NCBI RefSeq assembly: GCF_024166365.1
Contig: NC_064822.1
Location: 103,226,823-103,290,822 of the forward strand
Direction: 5' to 3'
From: Elephas maximus indicus
Lineage: Eukaryota; Chordata; Mammalia; Proboscidea; Elephantidae
DNA length: 64,000 nucleotides
Shown one piece after another: positions 45,091 to 56,057 of the stretch. The notes under the pieces are model-generated. The model saw only the letters and a program-made list of their open reading frames with translations, was not told the origin of the DNA and searched no databases. Every line of letters starts with the position of its first letter. Position 1 is the stretch's first letter. A program made the position numbers and the translations under genes.

Positions 45091-48000
45091 TTATAATAGT
45101 GGTCTTATACAATATTTGTCCTTTTGCCTCTGACTCATTTCGCTCAGCATAATGCCTTCCAGATTCCTCCATGTTATGAAATGTTTCACAAATTCCTCAC
45201 TGTTCTTTATCGATGCGTAGTATTCCATTGTGTGAATATACCACAATTTATTTACCCATTCATCCGTTGATGGACACCTTGGTTGCCTCCAGCTTTTTGC
45301 TATTGTAAACAGAGCTGCAATAAACATGGGTGTGCATATATATCTGTTTGTGTGCAGGCTCTTGTATCTCTAGGGTATATTCCGAGGAGTGGGATTTCTG
45401 GGTTGTATGGTAGTTCTATTTCTAACTGTTTAAGACAACGCCAGATGGATTTCCAAAGTGGTTGTACCATTTTACAATCCCACCAGCAGTGTATGAGAGT
45501 TCCAATCTCTCCGCAGCCTCTCCAACATTTATTATTTTGTGTTTTTTGGATTAATGCCAGTCTAGTTGGTGTGAGATGGAATCTCATCGTAGTTTTAATT
45601 TGCATTTCTCTAATGGCTAATGATCGAGAGCATTTTCTCATGTGTCTGTTGGCTGCCTGAATATCTTCTTTAGTGAAATGTGTGTTCATATCCTTTGCCC
45701 ACTTCTTGATTGGGTTGTTTGTCTTTTTGTGGTTGAATTTTGACAGAATCATGTAGATTTTAGAGATCAGGTGCTGGTCTGAGATGTCATAGCTGAATAT
45801 TCTTTCCCAGTCTGTAGGTGGTCTTTTTACTCTTTTGGTGAAGTCTTTAGATGAGCATAGGTGTTTGATTTTTAGGAGCTCCCAGTTATCTGGTTTCTCT
45901 TCATCATTTTTGGTAATGTTTTGTATTCTGTTTATGCCTTGTATTAGGGCTTCTAGGGTTGTCCCTATTTTTTCTTCCATGATCTTTATCGTTTTAGTCT
46001 TTATGTTTAGGTCTTTGATCCACTTGGAGTTAGTTTTTGTTCATGGTGTGAGGTATAGGTCCTGTTTCATTCTTTTGCAAATGGATATCCAGTTATGCCA
46101 GCACCATTTGTTAAAAAGACTATCATTTCCCCAATTGACTGACACTGGTCCCTTGTCAAATATCAGCTGCTCATACATGGATGGATTTATATCTGGGTTC
46201 TCAATTCTGTTCCATTGGTCTATGTGCCTGTTGTTGTACCAGTCCCAGGCTGTTTTGACTACTGTGGCTGTATAATAGGTTCTGAAATCAGGTAGAGTGA
46301 GGCCTCCCACTTTCTTCTTCTTTTTCAGTAATGCTTTGCTTATCCGGGGGTTCTTTCCCTTCCATATGAAATTAGTGATTTGTTTCTCTATCCCCTTAAA
46401 ATATTACATTGGTATTTGGATTGGAAGTGCGTTATATGTATAGATGGCTTTTGGTAGAATAGAGATTTTTACTATGTTAAGTCTTCCTATCCATGAGCAG
46501 GGTATGTTTTTCCACTTAAATATGTCCTTTTGAATTTCTTGTAGCAGAGTTTTATAGTTTTCTTTGTATAGGTCTTTTACATCTTTGGTAAGATTTATTC
46601 CTAAGTATTTTATCTTCTTGGGGGCTACTGTGAATGGTATTGATTTGGTTATTTCCTCTTCGGTGTTCTTTTTGTTGATGTAGAGGAATCCAAGTGATTT
46701 TTGTATGTTTATTTTATAACCTGAGACTCTTCCAAACTCTTCTATCAGTTTCAGTAGTTTTCTGGAGGATTCCTTAGGGTTTTCCATGTATACGATCATG
46801 TCATCTGCAAATAGTGATAGCTTTACTTCCTCCTTGCCAATCCGGATACCCTTTATTTCTTTGTCTAGCCTAATTGCCCTGGCTAGGACTTCAAGTACGA
46901 TGTTGAATAAGAGCGGTGATAAAGGGCATCCTTGTCTGGTTCCCGTTCTCAAGGGAAATGCTTTCAGGTTCTCTCCATTTAGAGTGATATTGGCTGTTGG
47001 CTTTGCATAGATGCCCTTTATTATGTTGAGGAATTTTCCTTCAATTCCTATTTTGCTAAGAGTTTTTGTCATAAATGGGTGTTGAACTTTGTCAAATGCC
47101 TTTTCTGCATCAATTGATAAGGTAATGTGGTTTTTATCTTTTGTTTTATTTATGTGATGGATTACATTAATGGTTTTTCTAATATTAAACCAGCCTTGCA
47201 TACCTGGTATAAATCCCACTTGATCAGGGTGAATTATTTTTTTGATGTGTTGTTGGATTCTATTGGCTAGAATTTTGTTGAGGATTTTTGCATCTATGTT
47301 CATGAGGGATATAGGTCTATAATTTTCTTTTTTTGTAATGTCTTTACCTGGTTTTGGTATCAGGGAGATGCTAGCTTCATAGAATGAGTTGGGTAGTATT
47401 CCGTCATTTTCCATGCTTTGAAATACCTTCAGTAGTAGTGGTATTAAGTCTTCTCTGAAGGTTTGGTAGAACTCTGCAGTGAAGCCGTCTGGGCCAGGAC
47501 TGTTTTTTGTTGGAAGTTTTTTATTGCCGTTTCAATCTCTTTTTTTGTTATGGGTCTATTTAGTTGTTCTACTTCTGAATGTGTTAGTTTAGGTAGGTAG
47601 TATTTTTCCAAGAATTTATCCATTTCTTCTAGGTTTTCAAATTTGTTAGAGTACAATTTTTTGTAGTAATCTGAAATGATTCTTTTAATTTCATTTGGCT
47701 CTGTTGTGATGTGGTCCTTCTCGTTTCTTATTCGGGTTATTTGTTTCCTTTCCTGTTTTTCTTTAGTCAGTCTAGCCAATGGTTTATCAATTTTATTAAT
47801 TTTTTCAAAGAACCAGCTTTTGGCTTTGTTAATTCTTTCAATTGTTTTTCTGTTCTCTAATTCATTTAGTTCAGCTCTAATTTTTATTATTTGTTTTCTT
47901 CTGGTGCCTGATGGGTTCTTTTGTTGCTCACTTTCTATTTGTTCAAGTTGTCGGGACAGTTCTCTGATTTTGGCTCTTTCTTCTTTTTGTATGTGTGCAT

Positions 48001-48907
48001 TTATCGATATAAATTGGCCTCTGAGCACTGCTTTTGCTGTGTCCCAGAGGTTTTGATAGGAAGTATTTTCATTCTCGTTGCATTCTATGAATTTCCTTAT
48101 TCCCTCCTTGATGTCTTCAATAACCCAGTCTTTTTTCAGGAGGGTATTGTTCATTTTCCAAGTATTTGATTTCTTTTCCCTAGTTTTTCTGTTATTGATT
48201 TCTAGTTTTATTGCCTTGTGGTCTGAGAAGATGCTTTGTAATATTTTGATGTTTTGGACTCTGCAAGGGTTTGTTTTATGACCTAATATGTGGTCTATTC
48301 TAGAGAATGTTCCATGTGCGCTAGAAAAAAAAGTATACTTTGCAGCAGTTGGGTGGGGAGTTCTGTATAAGTCAATGAGGTCAAGTTGGTTGATTGTTGT
48401 AAGTAGGTCTTCCCTGTCTCTATTGAGCTTCTTACTGGATGTCCTGTCCTTCTCCGAAAGTGGTGTGTTGAAGTCTCCTACTATAAATGTGGAGGTGTCT
48501 ATCTCACTTTTCAGTTCTGTTAAAATTTGATTTATGTATCTTGCAGCCCTGTCATTGGGTGCCTAAATATTTAATATGGTTATGTCTTCCTGATCAATTG
48601 TCTCTTTTATCATTATATAGTGTCCTTCTTTATCCTTTGTGGCGGATTTAAGTCTAAAGTCTATTTTTTCAGAAAGTAACATTGCTACTCCTCTTCTTTT
48701 TTGCTTATTATTTGCTTGATATATTTTTTTCCATCCTTTGAGTTTTAGTTTGTTTGTGTCTCTAAGTCTAAGGTGTGTCTCTTGTAGGCAGCATATAGAT
48801 GGATCGTGTTTCTTTATCCAGTCCGTGACTCTCTGTCTCTTTATTGGTGCATTTAATCCATTTACATTCAGCGTAATTATAGATAAATAAGTTTTTAGTG
48901 CTGTCAT
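45091..48907 (-). pseudogene. L1 ORF2, antisense, five lesions
   Basis: Starts MTALKTYLSIITLNVNGLN at 48907. The FADD catalytic motif is at 46800-46811 and the Cys-rich end ([11 protein letters not shown]) is near 45500. Lesions in coding order: TAG at 48563-48565; a one-base gain in an A run near 47516-47522; TAA at 46404-46406; TGA at 46041-46043 (the same site as in the sense copy); and a TA gain near 45335-45343. Open segments include 47414-46404 (336 codons, RT core). Confidence 0.95.
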
Positions 48908-49329
48908 TTTGATGCCTTTTCATGTGGGTTGTTGGCCATTTCATTTTTCCACATACTTTTTTGTGCTGAGACGGTTTTCTTAGTAGATTGTGAGATCCTC
49001 GTTTTCATAATGTTTAAGTTTATGTTAGTTGAGTCGTTACGTTTTTCTTGAGTTATCAATTGATATTCCTTTTTGTGGTTACCTTATTATTTATCCCTAT
49101 TTTTCTAAGTAAAAACCTAACTTGTATCGTTCTATATCGCCTTGTATCACTCTCCATCTGGCAGTTCAATGCCTCCTATATTTAGTCCCTCTTTTTGATT
49201 ATTGTGATCGTTTATCTATTGATTTCCATGATTCCCTGTTATGTGTATTATTTTGTTTATTTTTTTATTTTTTAGAATTAATCTTAATTTGTTTGTTTTT
49301 GTGCTTTCCCTATTTGAGTTGCATTGGTA

Positions 49330-50339
49330 TCAGGACATTCTGTTTTGTGACCTTGTATTGTGCTGGTACCTGATATTATTGGTCATCAGGCCAATCTCCT
49401 TTAGGATTTCTTGCAGTCTTGGTTTAGTTTTTGCAAATTGTCTAAACTTGTGTTTATCTGTAAATATCTTAATTTTGCCTTCATATTTCAGAGAGAGTTT
49501 TGCTGGATATATGATCCTTGGTTGGCAGTTTTTCTCCTTCAGTGCTCTGTATACGTCATCCCATTCCCTTCTTGCCTGCATGGTTTCTGCTGAGTACTCT
49601 GAACTTATTCTTATTGATTCTCCCTTGAAGGAAACCTTTCTTTTCTCCCTGGCTGCTTTTAAAATTTTCTGTTTATCTTTGGTTTTGGCGAGTTTGATGA
49701 TAATATGTCTTGGTGTTTTTCTTTTTGGATCAATCTTAAATGGGGTTCGATGAGCATCTTGGATAGATATCCTTTCGTCTTTCATGATGTCAGGGAAGTT
49801 TTGTGTCAGGAGTTCTTCAACTATTTTCTCTGTGTTTTCTGTCCCCCCTCCCTGTTCTGGGACTCCAATCACTCGCAATTTATCCTTCTTGATAGAGTCC
49901 CACATGATTCTTAGGGTTTCTTCATTTTTTTAATTCTTTTATCTGATTTTTTTCCAGCTATGTTGGTGTTGATTCCCTGGTCCTCCAGAAGTCCCAGTCT
50001 ACATTCTAATTGCTCGAGTCTGCTCCTCTGACTTCCTATTGCGTTGTCTAATTCTGTAATTTTATTGTTAATCTTTTGGATTTCTACATGCTGTCTCTCT
50101 ATGGATCCTTGCAACTTATTAATTTTTCCACTATGTTCTTGAATAATCTTTTTGAGCTCTTCAACAGTTTTATCAGTGTGTTCCTTGGCTTTTTCTGCAG
50201 TTAGCCTAATTTCATTTGTGATGTCTTGAAGCATTCTGTAAATTAGTTTTTTATATTCTGTATCTGATAATTCCAGGATTGTATCTTCATTTGGGAAAGA
50301 TTTCGATTCTTTTGTTTGGGGGGTTGGAGAAGCTGTCAT
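49330..50339 (-). pseudogene. L1 ORF1 (RNA-binding chaperone), one frameshift
   Basis: ORF1p is the trimeric nucleic-acid-binding partner of the L1 particle. The first segment, 142 codons from 50339, has a long heptad coiled coil (about residues 50-125). The second, 191 codons at 49905-49330, has the RRM start LRVIGVPEQ and the C-terminal domain signature FKGESIRISSEYSAETMQAR. One extra base near 49911-49922 separates them; otherwise both are open, about 335 codons together. Confidence 0.92.
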
Positions 50340-50540
50340 GGTCTGTTTCTTTATGTGGTTTTATATGGACTGCTGTCTCCGAGCCATCACTGGGAAACTA
50401 GTTTTTCCAGGTAATCAGCTAAAAAAAAAATGCAGTCAGATCCCTATCTGAATTCTCCCTCTGCCTCAGGGTATTCGGATGGTAATGGAGCCGCCTGGGA
50501 GGGGGGAGGGATCAGAGAGCTAGGAGTGTAGCACCTCAGA

Positions 50541-51150
50541 ATATAGAGCTGATTCCCGCGTTCACACTCCACTCGCGCCTGCCAAAATCCCGGCGGGACG
50601 GCTCCCCGGCTGGAATGCTGCTCTCCCCGCTCCAAGACCAGTCACTTCCTCTCGGGGACTTCTCCCTCCGGCGCGCCACTCCGCTCGCACGAACTGGGTG
50701 GGCGTGCCTGCATGAATGGCTGGGCCTGCCCCCGGGGTCAATTCAGGGAAATATAACTGGTCCCCGCGCTCACGCCCCGCCGGCGCCCGCCACAATCCCA
50801 GCGGGACGGCTCCCCGGCTGGAACGCTGCTCTTCCCGCTCCAAGACCTGTCACTTCCTCCAGGGGTCTTCTCCCTCCGGTGCGCCGCACCGCTCGCGCGA
50901 ACTGGGTGGGCGTCGCCTGCACGAATGGCTGGGCCCGCCCCCGGGGTCGCTTTAGGGAAATATAGCTGATCCCCACGCTTGCGCCACGCCTGCTTCCCGC
51001 CAAACTCCCAGCGGGACGGCTCCCCGGCTGGGACACTGCTCTCCCTGCTCCAAGATCAGTCACTGCCTCCCGGGTGCTTCTCCCACCGGCTGCGCCGCTA
51101 CGCCACCCGCGCCAACCAGCTAGGCTCCCTCCCGGGATGAGTTCGGGGGG
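50541..51150 (-). repeat. Three ~210-bp tandem units in the L1 5'UTR
   Basis: Units start at ATATAGAGCTGATTCCCGCG (50541), ATATAACTGGTCCCCGCGCT (50751) and ATATAGCTGATCCCCACGCT (50960). They are 210, 209 and about 190 bp long. Each contains GCGGGACGGCTCCCCGGCTG and a CCAAGAYCWGTCACT block. They are CpG-rich, like the monomeric promoters of rodent L1s. Confidence 0.9.
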
Positions 51151-51420
51151 TAAGGCTGCGCCCCTTGTCTGTACCGTCTGCCCCCTGGGCTCTGCCCCAG
51201 GTCAGGCTCCGAAGGTCACCTGCCGGGTACACTGGCTCCTGGTTCTGAAAACGATCGCTGTCTGCCCGTATTTGTTCGTTCTCCGTCTCTAAGTCTGTGT
51301 TTGTTGTTCAGAGTTCATAGATTGTTATGTATGTGATCGATTCACTTGTTTTTCCGAGTCTTTGTTGCAAGTGGGATCCGCGGTAGCGTCCACCTAGTCC
51401 GCCGTCTTGGCCCCGCCCCC
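51151..51420 (-). promoter_or_regulatory. L1 5' terminal promoter region with YY1-like site
   Basis: On the element strand the first bases read GGGGGCGGGGCCAAGACGGC then GGACTAGG. CCAAGACGGC matches the position and core of the YY1 site at the human L1 5' end (CAAGATGGC). GGGGCGGGGC is an Sp1-type box. Confidence 0.6.
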
Positions 51421-51434
51421 AAGACTTAGGTTTT

Positions 51435-52489
51435 ACTCCTCTTTTTACTCCCTCAGCCTGGAAGCAAGATCCTGGCCAGTTTGTGTGACTTGTATTTTTT
51501 CGTTCATCAAATCCTTGGCATCTTGTACCAGGCAGGCCCTAGGGAGGGGTAGCAAGTAAGGGCCCCAGAGAGCCATGAATTGTTCATTGCTTATGGGACA
51601 GTTAGCATTAGCCAGAGCCAAAGGGGCCACTGGCCCTGGAATAGAGTGGCTATTGATATGGCTGCTGCCAGAAGAGTTCTGGCTGAGGGTACAGGAGAAA
51701 GCTCCGGCCCACGAATTACTCTACTAATTGGGAAGCAGGGCCTCTGGAGACTCTGTGGAGGACTTGGCTCGTCTCTGACAACTCTGAGTTGTGACTGTGA
51801 AGGTGTACATACTTAGGTGTACACGTTTTAAAAACTTTGTTACTTTAATGAAGCCATTTACTCCTTAGCCTACCCTTGCTTCTCGAGCTCTTGCTTCCTA
51901 GAGAAATGTTCCTTTCTCTAATTGTGTTGTATCTCTCTCTCTATTGGGCATTAACAGTGGTTATTGCTCAAGTTTTTCCCATTTAAAAGTGTAATGGCTA
52001 AAATGAGGAGTACTTCCTGCTCCAGAGGGAGTCAGCTTCCCTGGAGAGAGCTTTGGTTGACCAGGCAGTGGCAGGGAAGGACCTACTATGCTGAGGAAAC
52101 ATATGGTGAGTGAAGACACCAGAAAGGATGTCTTCATCTTTGGCTAATGCTGGAAACCAGAAGTTACACCGCTGGAAACCGGAAGTTCCTCCTCCGTGAC
52201 AACGGACTGGACCGGGACTGAACATCCGCTTCGAAAAGTTTTCTGCACTCTCTCCCTCTATCTGGCGTTACTTTTGAGAAGTCTGACATCAGAATGGTTC
52301 TTTTTCCTTTTCTTCATCTCTGGGAATGTTTATAAACATTTAAAATATCTTATTTGCCTTTGAAGTTCTCAAGTTTCACCATGAAGTGGCTACATGTGCT
52401 TTTTTGATTTACCTATCCAACTTGGCACTCTGAGTCTTTTTAATCCTATTCCTAACTTTTTTTTTTTTTGTAAATTCTCTTTTTCCTTC
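51435..52489. other. Unassigned non-coding stretch
   Basis: No gene is seen. 52140-52400 has the look of a decayed interspersed repeat (CATTTAAAATATCTTATTTG, GTTCTCAAGTTTCACCATGA), but I cannot name the family. Confidence 0.4.
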
Positions 52490-52544
52490 CAGCTTTGTTG
52501 AGGTATAATTGATGTACAGTAAACTGCATGCATTGAATGTGCAC
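52490..52544 (-). mobile_element. Old L1 3'UTR, antisense, left piece
   Basis: CTTTGTTGAGGTATAATTGA and CAGTAAACTGCATGCATTGA are ancient antisense L1 3'UTR text. It resumes at about 56103 (TACAATTTGATGGATTTGGA, CCCATGAAACCATCACTACA), showing it hosts the insertion between. Confidence 0.75.
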
Positions 52545-52767
52545 ATTTAAAAAAAAATTATTGAGTGGTGAAAATTTATACAGGAAATTAGGTTCCCATT
52601 TAACAATTTCTGCACAAATTGTGCAGTGACATTAGTTACATTTATCACATTGTGTCAACATTTTCTTTATTGCGATCTGCTTATTCCATTTCCAGAACTC
52701 TAGTTTCCCCGCCCCATTATTTTCTCATTTTTGTTTTTCAGTAATTGTTCACCTTTTGGTCTCATAC

Positions 52768-52915
52768 CCATTGCCGACAACTCAATTCCAACTCACAGCA
52801 ACCCTATAGGACAGAGTAGAACTGCCCCAGAGGGTTTTCAAGGAATGGCTGGAGGTTTTGAATTGCCGACATTTTGGTTAATGTCTGTATCACTAAAGAC
52901 TGCTTCACCAGGGCT
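52768..52915 (-). mobile_element. Afrotherian SINE, antisense, with 15-bp TSD
   Basis: Flanked by exact CTTTTGGTCTCATAC at 52753-52767 and 52916-52930. Diverged tail and head of the SINE are visible (CTCACAGCAACCCTATAGGA, GCTTCACCAGGGCTC). Confidence 0.92.
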
Positions 52916-53388
52916 CTTTTGGTCTCATACTGATGGTTTTTAAGTAGAGAACTGACCTTATGGTAATATCCTTTTATTTTGTGTGCCTCTGTATTTCACT
53001 AAAGATAATCTCAGGGGATAGTCTTGGTTCTGGGTTTAAAAAGTGTCTAGGGAGTCCTCTACTGTCTCAGTTAGTCTTTTTTTAGAAAAAATAATAATTT
53101 GAGTTCTGCTCCACATTTTTCTCCCTCATCTATTGTGACCCTGGTCAGAACAGTTAGCGGTAGTAACCGGGCACCATCTAGTTCTTCTAGCTTCAAAGTG
53201 GATGAGGTTGTGGCTCGTGTAGATTTTTTGCTTCTCTGAGCTATTGGTTACCGTCTTACTGTTTTGCTCCTGGTGAATAGAGACCTGTAGTTGTGTCTTA
53301 AACGGTGGCCCACACGTTTTTAAGACCTCAGACTGCTACCCACTTCACTAGGATGCAGATCATGATTTTTGTGAACTATGTTTTGCCA

Positions 53389-53916
53389 CTTGTACGGCAA
53401 ATCTGCTGCAAAAGACCTCTTGATAGTGTTAAAAAGCAAAGACGTCACGTTGAGGACTTGGATGCACCTGACCCAAGCCACGGTATATTCAGTCGCCTCA
53501 TATACATGTGAAAGCTAGACAATGAATAAGGAAGACCAAAGAAGAATTAACACCTTTATATTAAGGTGTTGGTGAAGAATATTGAATGTACCAGAGACTG
53601 CCAGAAGAATGAACAATTGTGTCTTGGAAGAAGTACAGTCAAAAAGTTCTTTAGAAGCAAGGATACTGAGACTTTGTCTCACGTATTTTGGACACGTTAT
53701 CAGGAGGGACCCGTCCCTGGAGAAGGACATCATGCTTGGTAGAGAGTCAGAAGAAAAAGAGGAAGACCTTCAACAAGATGGATTGACTCAGTGGCTGCAA
53801 CAATGGGCTCAAACATAGCAACAATTTTGAGGACAGTGCAGAACTGGGCAAAGTTTGATTCTGTTTTACATAGGGTCACTATGAGTTGAAACCAACTCCA
53901 CGGCACCTAACAACAA
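53389..53916 (+). mobile_element. RTE LINE 3' end, sense, with 9-bp TSD
   Basis: Runs from CTTGTACGGCAAATCTGCTG to GGCACCTAACAACAA. Flanked by GTTTTGCCA (53380-53388) and GTTATGCCA (53917-53925), one mismatch, in the L1 3'UTR. 5'-truncated. Confidence 0.9.
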
Positions 53917-54203
53917 GTTATGCCAATTGACTGAGTTGCCCCATAAGCCTATGGTCCTAAGCTTTCAAACCCAGAAAAACAATCTAGGAAGGTGTTTGGA
54001 TATGTCTGTGGAGTATCCATATTTGTGTCTTTAATGAATATATGTACCTACACCTACATATTTGTATTTACATGTTTTTATAGGAGTCCTGGTTGGTCAG
54101 TGGTTAAAGAATGTGGCTGCTAACCAGAAGGTCAGCAGTTCGAATATACCAGCTGCTCTTTGGACACCCTATGGGGCAGTTCTACTCTGTCCTATAGGGT
54201 CAC

Positions 54204-54888
54204 TGTCTTAGGCTGGGTTCTCTAGGGAAGCAAAACCCCAGTAAAGTGTGTAAATATATATATACAGAGATTTATATGAAGGAAATGGCTCACACAATTG
54301 TAGAAGCTGGAACATTCTAAGTCTGTGTATCTGGATAGAGGCTTCTCTCAATTCATGTAGCTGCAGACGCTGGTGAAGCCAAGATTCACAGGTTGGGGAG
54401 CAGGGCTCCCGCTCTCAGGCTGTGAAAACCAAAAAAAACAAAAAAAACAAAAAAACCAAACCCACTGCCATCAAGTGGATTCCGACTCATGGCAACCCTA
54501 TAGGACGGAGTAGAACTGCCCCATAGAGCTTCCAAGGAGCACCTGGTCGATTTGAACTGCTGACTTCTTGGTTAGCAGCTGTAGCACTTAACCACGACAC
54601 CACCAGGGTTTCCCTCAGGCTGTGAAGATCAGCAAATTCCGAGGTCTGCAGATAAGCTGATAGCTCAAATCCCAGGAGCTGGAAGTCAGATGAACATGAG
54701 GCAACACAGGATCCAGAGTGAGCAAAAAATCCAGAAAGTCTGCTTATATTTGGATGTAGTCCACATCCTCAGGAAACCCCCTTTCAACTGATTGGCTACT
54801 CACAGCAGATTCAATCCTGGGAGTGATCACACATAAACACTGAGAATCATGGCCCAGCCAAAGTTGACGCACAATCTCAACCATCACG
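54204..54888 (-). mobile_element. Solo LTR, antisense, inside the SINE
   Basis: Starts TGTCTTAGGCTGGGTTCTCT and ends CAACCATCACG. The flanks are exact GTCAC at 54199-54203 and 54889-54893, a 5-bp duplication as for ERVL/MaLR. It is itself interrupted by a SINE (54427-54613). The same family lies in sense at 55518. Confidence 0.88.
54427..54613 (-). mobile_element. Afrotherian SINE, antisense, inside the LTR
   Basis: Flanked by exact 13-bp CTCAGGCTGTGAA at 54414-54426 and 54614-54626. Full-length with an A-rich AAAAAAC-repeat tail. Innermost layer of the nest. Confidence 0.95.
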
Positions 54889-54940
54889 GTCACTATGAGT
54901 TGGAATCTATTCAGTGGCAGTGGGCTTTATAGATACTTCT

Positions 54941-55111
54941 GGAGCCCTGGTGGCGCAGTGGTTAAGAGCTCGGCTGCTAACCAAAGGCTGGCAGTTCGAA
55001 TCTACCAGCTGCTCCTTGGAAACCCTATGGGGGCAGTTCTACTCTGTCACACAGGGTCACTATGAGTCAGAATCGACTTGACAGCAACGAATTTGGATTT
55101 TTTTTTTTGTT
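54941..55111 (+). mobile_element. Afrotherian SINE, sense, adjacent copy
   Basis: Head GGAGCCCTGGTGGCGCAGTG is near-consensus, with a T-rich end. Flanks TTTATAGATACTTCT (54926-54940) and TTTATAGCTGCTTCT (55112-55126) match at 13 of 15 bases. The left copy overlaps the TSD of the preceding SINE. Confidence 0.9.
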
Positions 55112-55517
55112 TTTATAGCTGCTTCTATCTATTCTCACCGATGTATATACTTGTACCTACCTGTATACCAAGATGCCTATATCCATCCATATGTGCTCAA
55201 ACACTCACTTCTACTTTGGGTGTGCTGTGCTCACTATATCCACATTTAGTGCCACTTTTCTCGTCACCAAAAAAAAAAGTCTCTATGATCTAAAGCGTAC
55301 TTCTGCCTCCCCATTCCTCTCCCTGGTAATCACCAATGAACAGTGGTCTCTCCCTATATCTATTCTTGTCTTCTTATATAAGAGGGAGCATGCAATATTT
55401 GTCCTTATATGCTTGACTTATTTCACTTAGCATTATACCCTCCAGGTCCATCCATGTTATAGTATGTTTCACAGACTCATCATTGTTCTTTATGGTTGTG
55501 TGCTATTCCAATGTATG

Positions 55518-56057
55518 TGTCATAGTCAAGGTTGTGTGTCAACTTGGCTGGGTCATTATTCTCAGTGGTTTGCCTATTATGATGTAGCTTGGCAGCTACG
55601 TAATGATATAATCACCTCCATAATGAGATCTAATATAATGTATACACTTCCATGATGAGATCTGCTATGAGTAGCCAATCAGTTGAAAGGGAATTTCCTT
55701 AGGGTTGTGGCCTGGATCTAATATATGTGGATTTTCTGGCAAAGCTTGCTGGCTATTGCTCACTCTGAATTCTGCATCAGGCTCCTGTTCATCTGACCTC
55801 TGGTTTTTGGGATTTGAGCGAGCAGCTTATCTGCTGATCTTAGGATCCACCAGCCTCCGCAGCCTGTGAGCCAGCGGCCTACCAGCTTGTCTGCCCCTGC
55901 AGCAGCATGAGTCAGGAGAACCCCCTAGCCTGACCCATGGACTTGGGACTTTCCAGCTTCTACAACTGTGTGGGCCATTTTCTTGATATAAATCTCTCTT
56001 TCTCTCTATATACACACTTTATTGGTTTTGCCTCTCTAGAGCACTGTGTCTAATACT
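55518..56057 (+). mobile_element. Solo LTR, sense
   Basis: Starts TGTCATAGTCAAGGTTGTGT and ends CTGTGTCTAATACT. Flanks GTATG at 55513-55517 and 56058-56062. Internal text (GTGTCAACTTGGCTGGGTCA, CAATCAGTTGAAAGGGAATT) is the reverse complement of the LTR at 54204-54888. No internal retroviral sequence is attached. Confidence 0.85.

Larger units (their letters stand above)
44108..51420 (-). mobile_element. Full-length young L1, antisense
   Basis: 7,313 bp, bounded by an exact 14-bp duplication AAGACTTAGGTTTT (44094-44107 and 51421-51434). In minus-strand order: 5'UTR 51420-50340 with three tandem units, ORF1 50339-49330, ORF2 48907-45091, and 3'UTR to the T-rich (antisense A-tail) end at 44108. 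Both ORFs carry a few lesions. A perfect TSD, CpG-rich 5'UTR and no later insertions indicate recent insertion relative to the other L1s. Confidence 0.95.
54083..54925 (+). mobile_element. Afrotherian SINE, sense, split by an LTR
   Basis: Left part 54083-54203 (GGAGTCCTGGTTGGTCAGTG to CCTATAGGGTCAC), right part 54894-54925 (TATGAGTTGGAATCTATT). Short duplication TTTATAG at 54076-54082 and 54926-54932. The break is exactly where the LTR duplication lies. Confidence 0.9.

Noticed and set aside
38710-48907. Active L1 ORF2 proteins
   Set aside because: Each copy has at least three frame-breaking lesions, including a shared TGA.
49122-49914. Plus-strand hydrophobic open frames (83 and 170 codons) as membrane proteins
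   Set aside because: They lie opposite the L1 ORF1 frame and spacer; the coding strand is the minus strand with a recognisable ORF1 domain.
50541-51150. CRISPR-like direct repeats
   Set aside because: Unit length near 210 bp without spacers, inside an L1 5'UTR in a mammalian genome.
54941-55020. tRNA genes in the SINE heads
   Set aside because: A and B boxes are present but the sequence continues into a SINE body and tail, and no closed cloverleaf is kept. The same holds for the tRNA-Gly-like head at 2895-2960.
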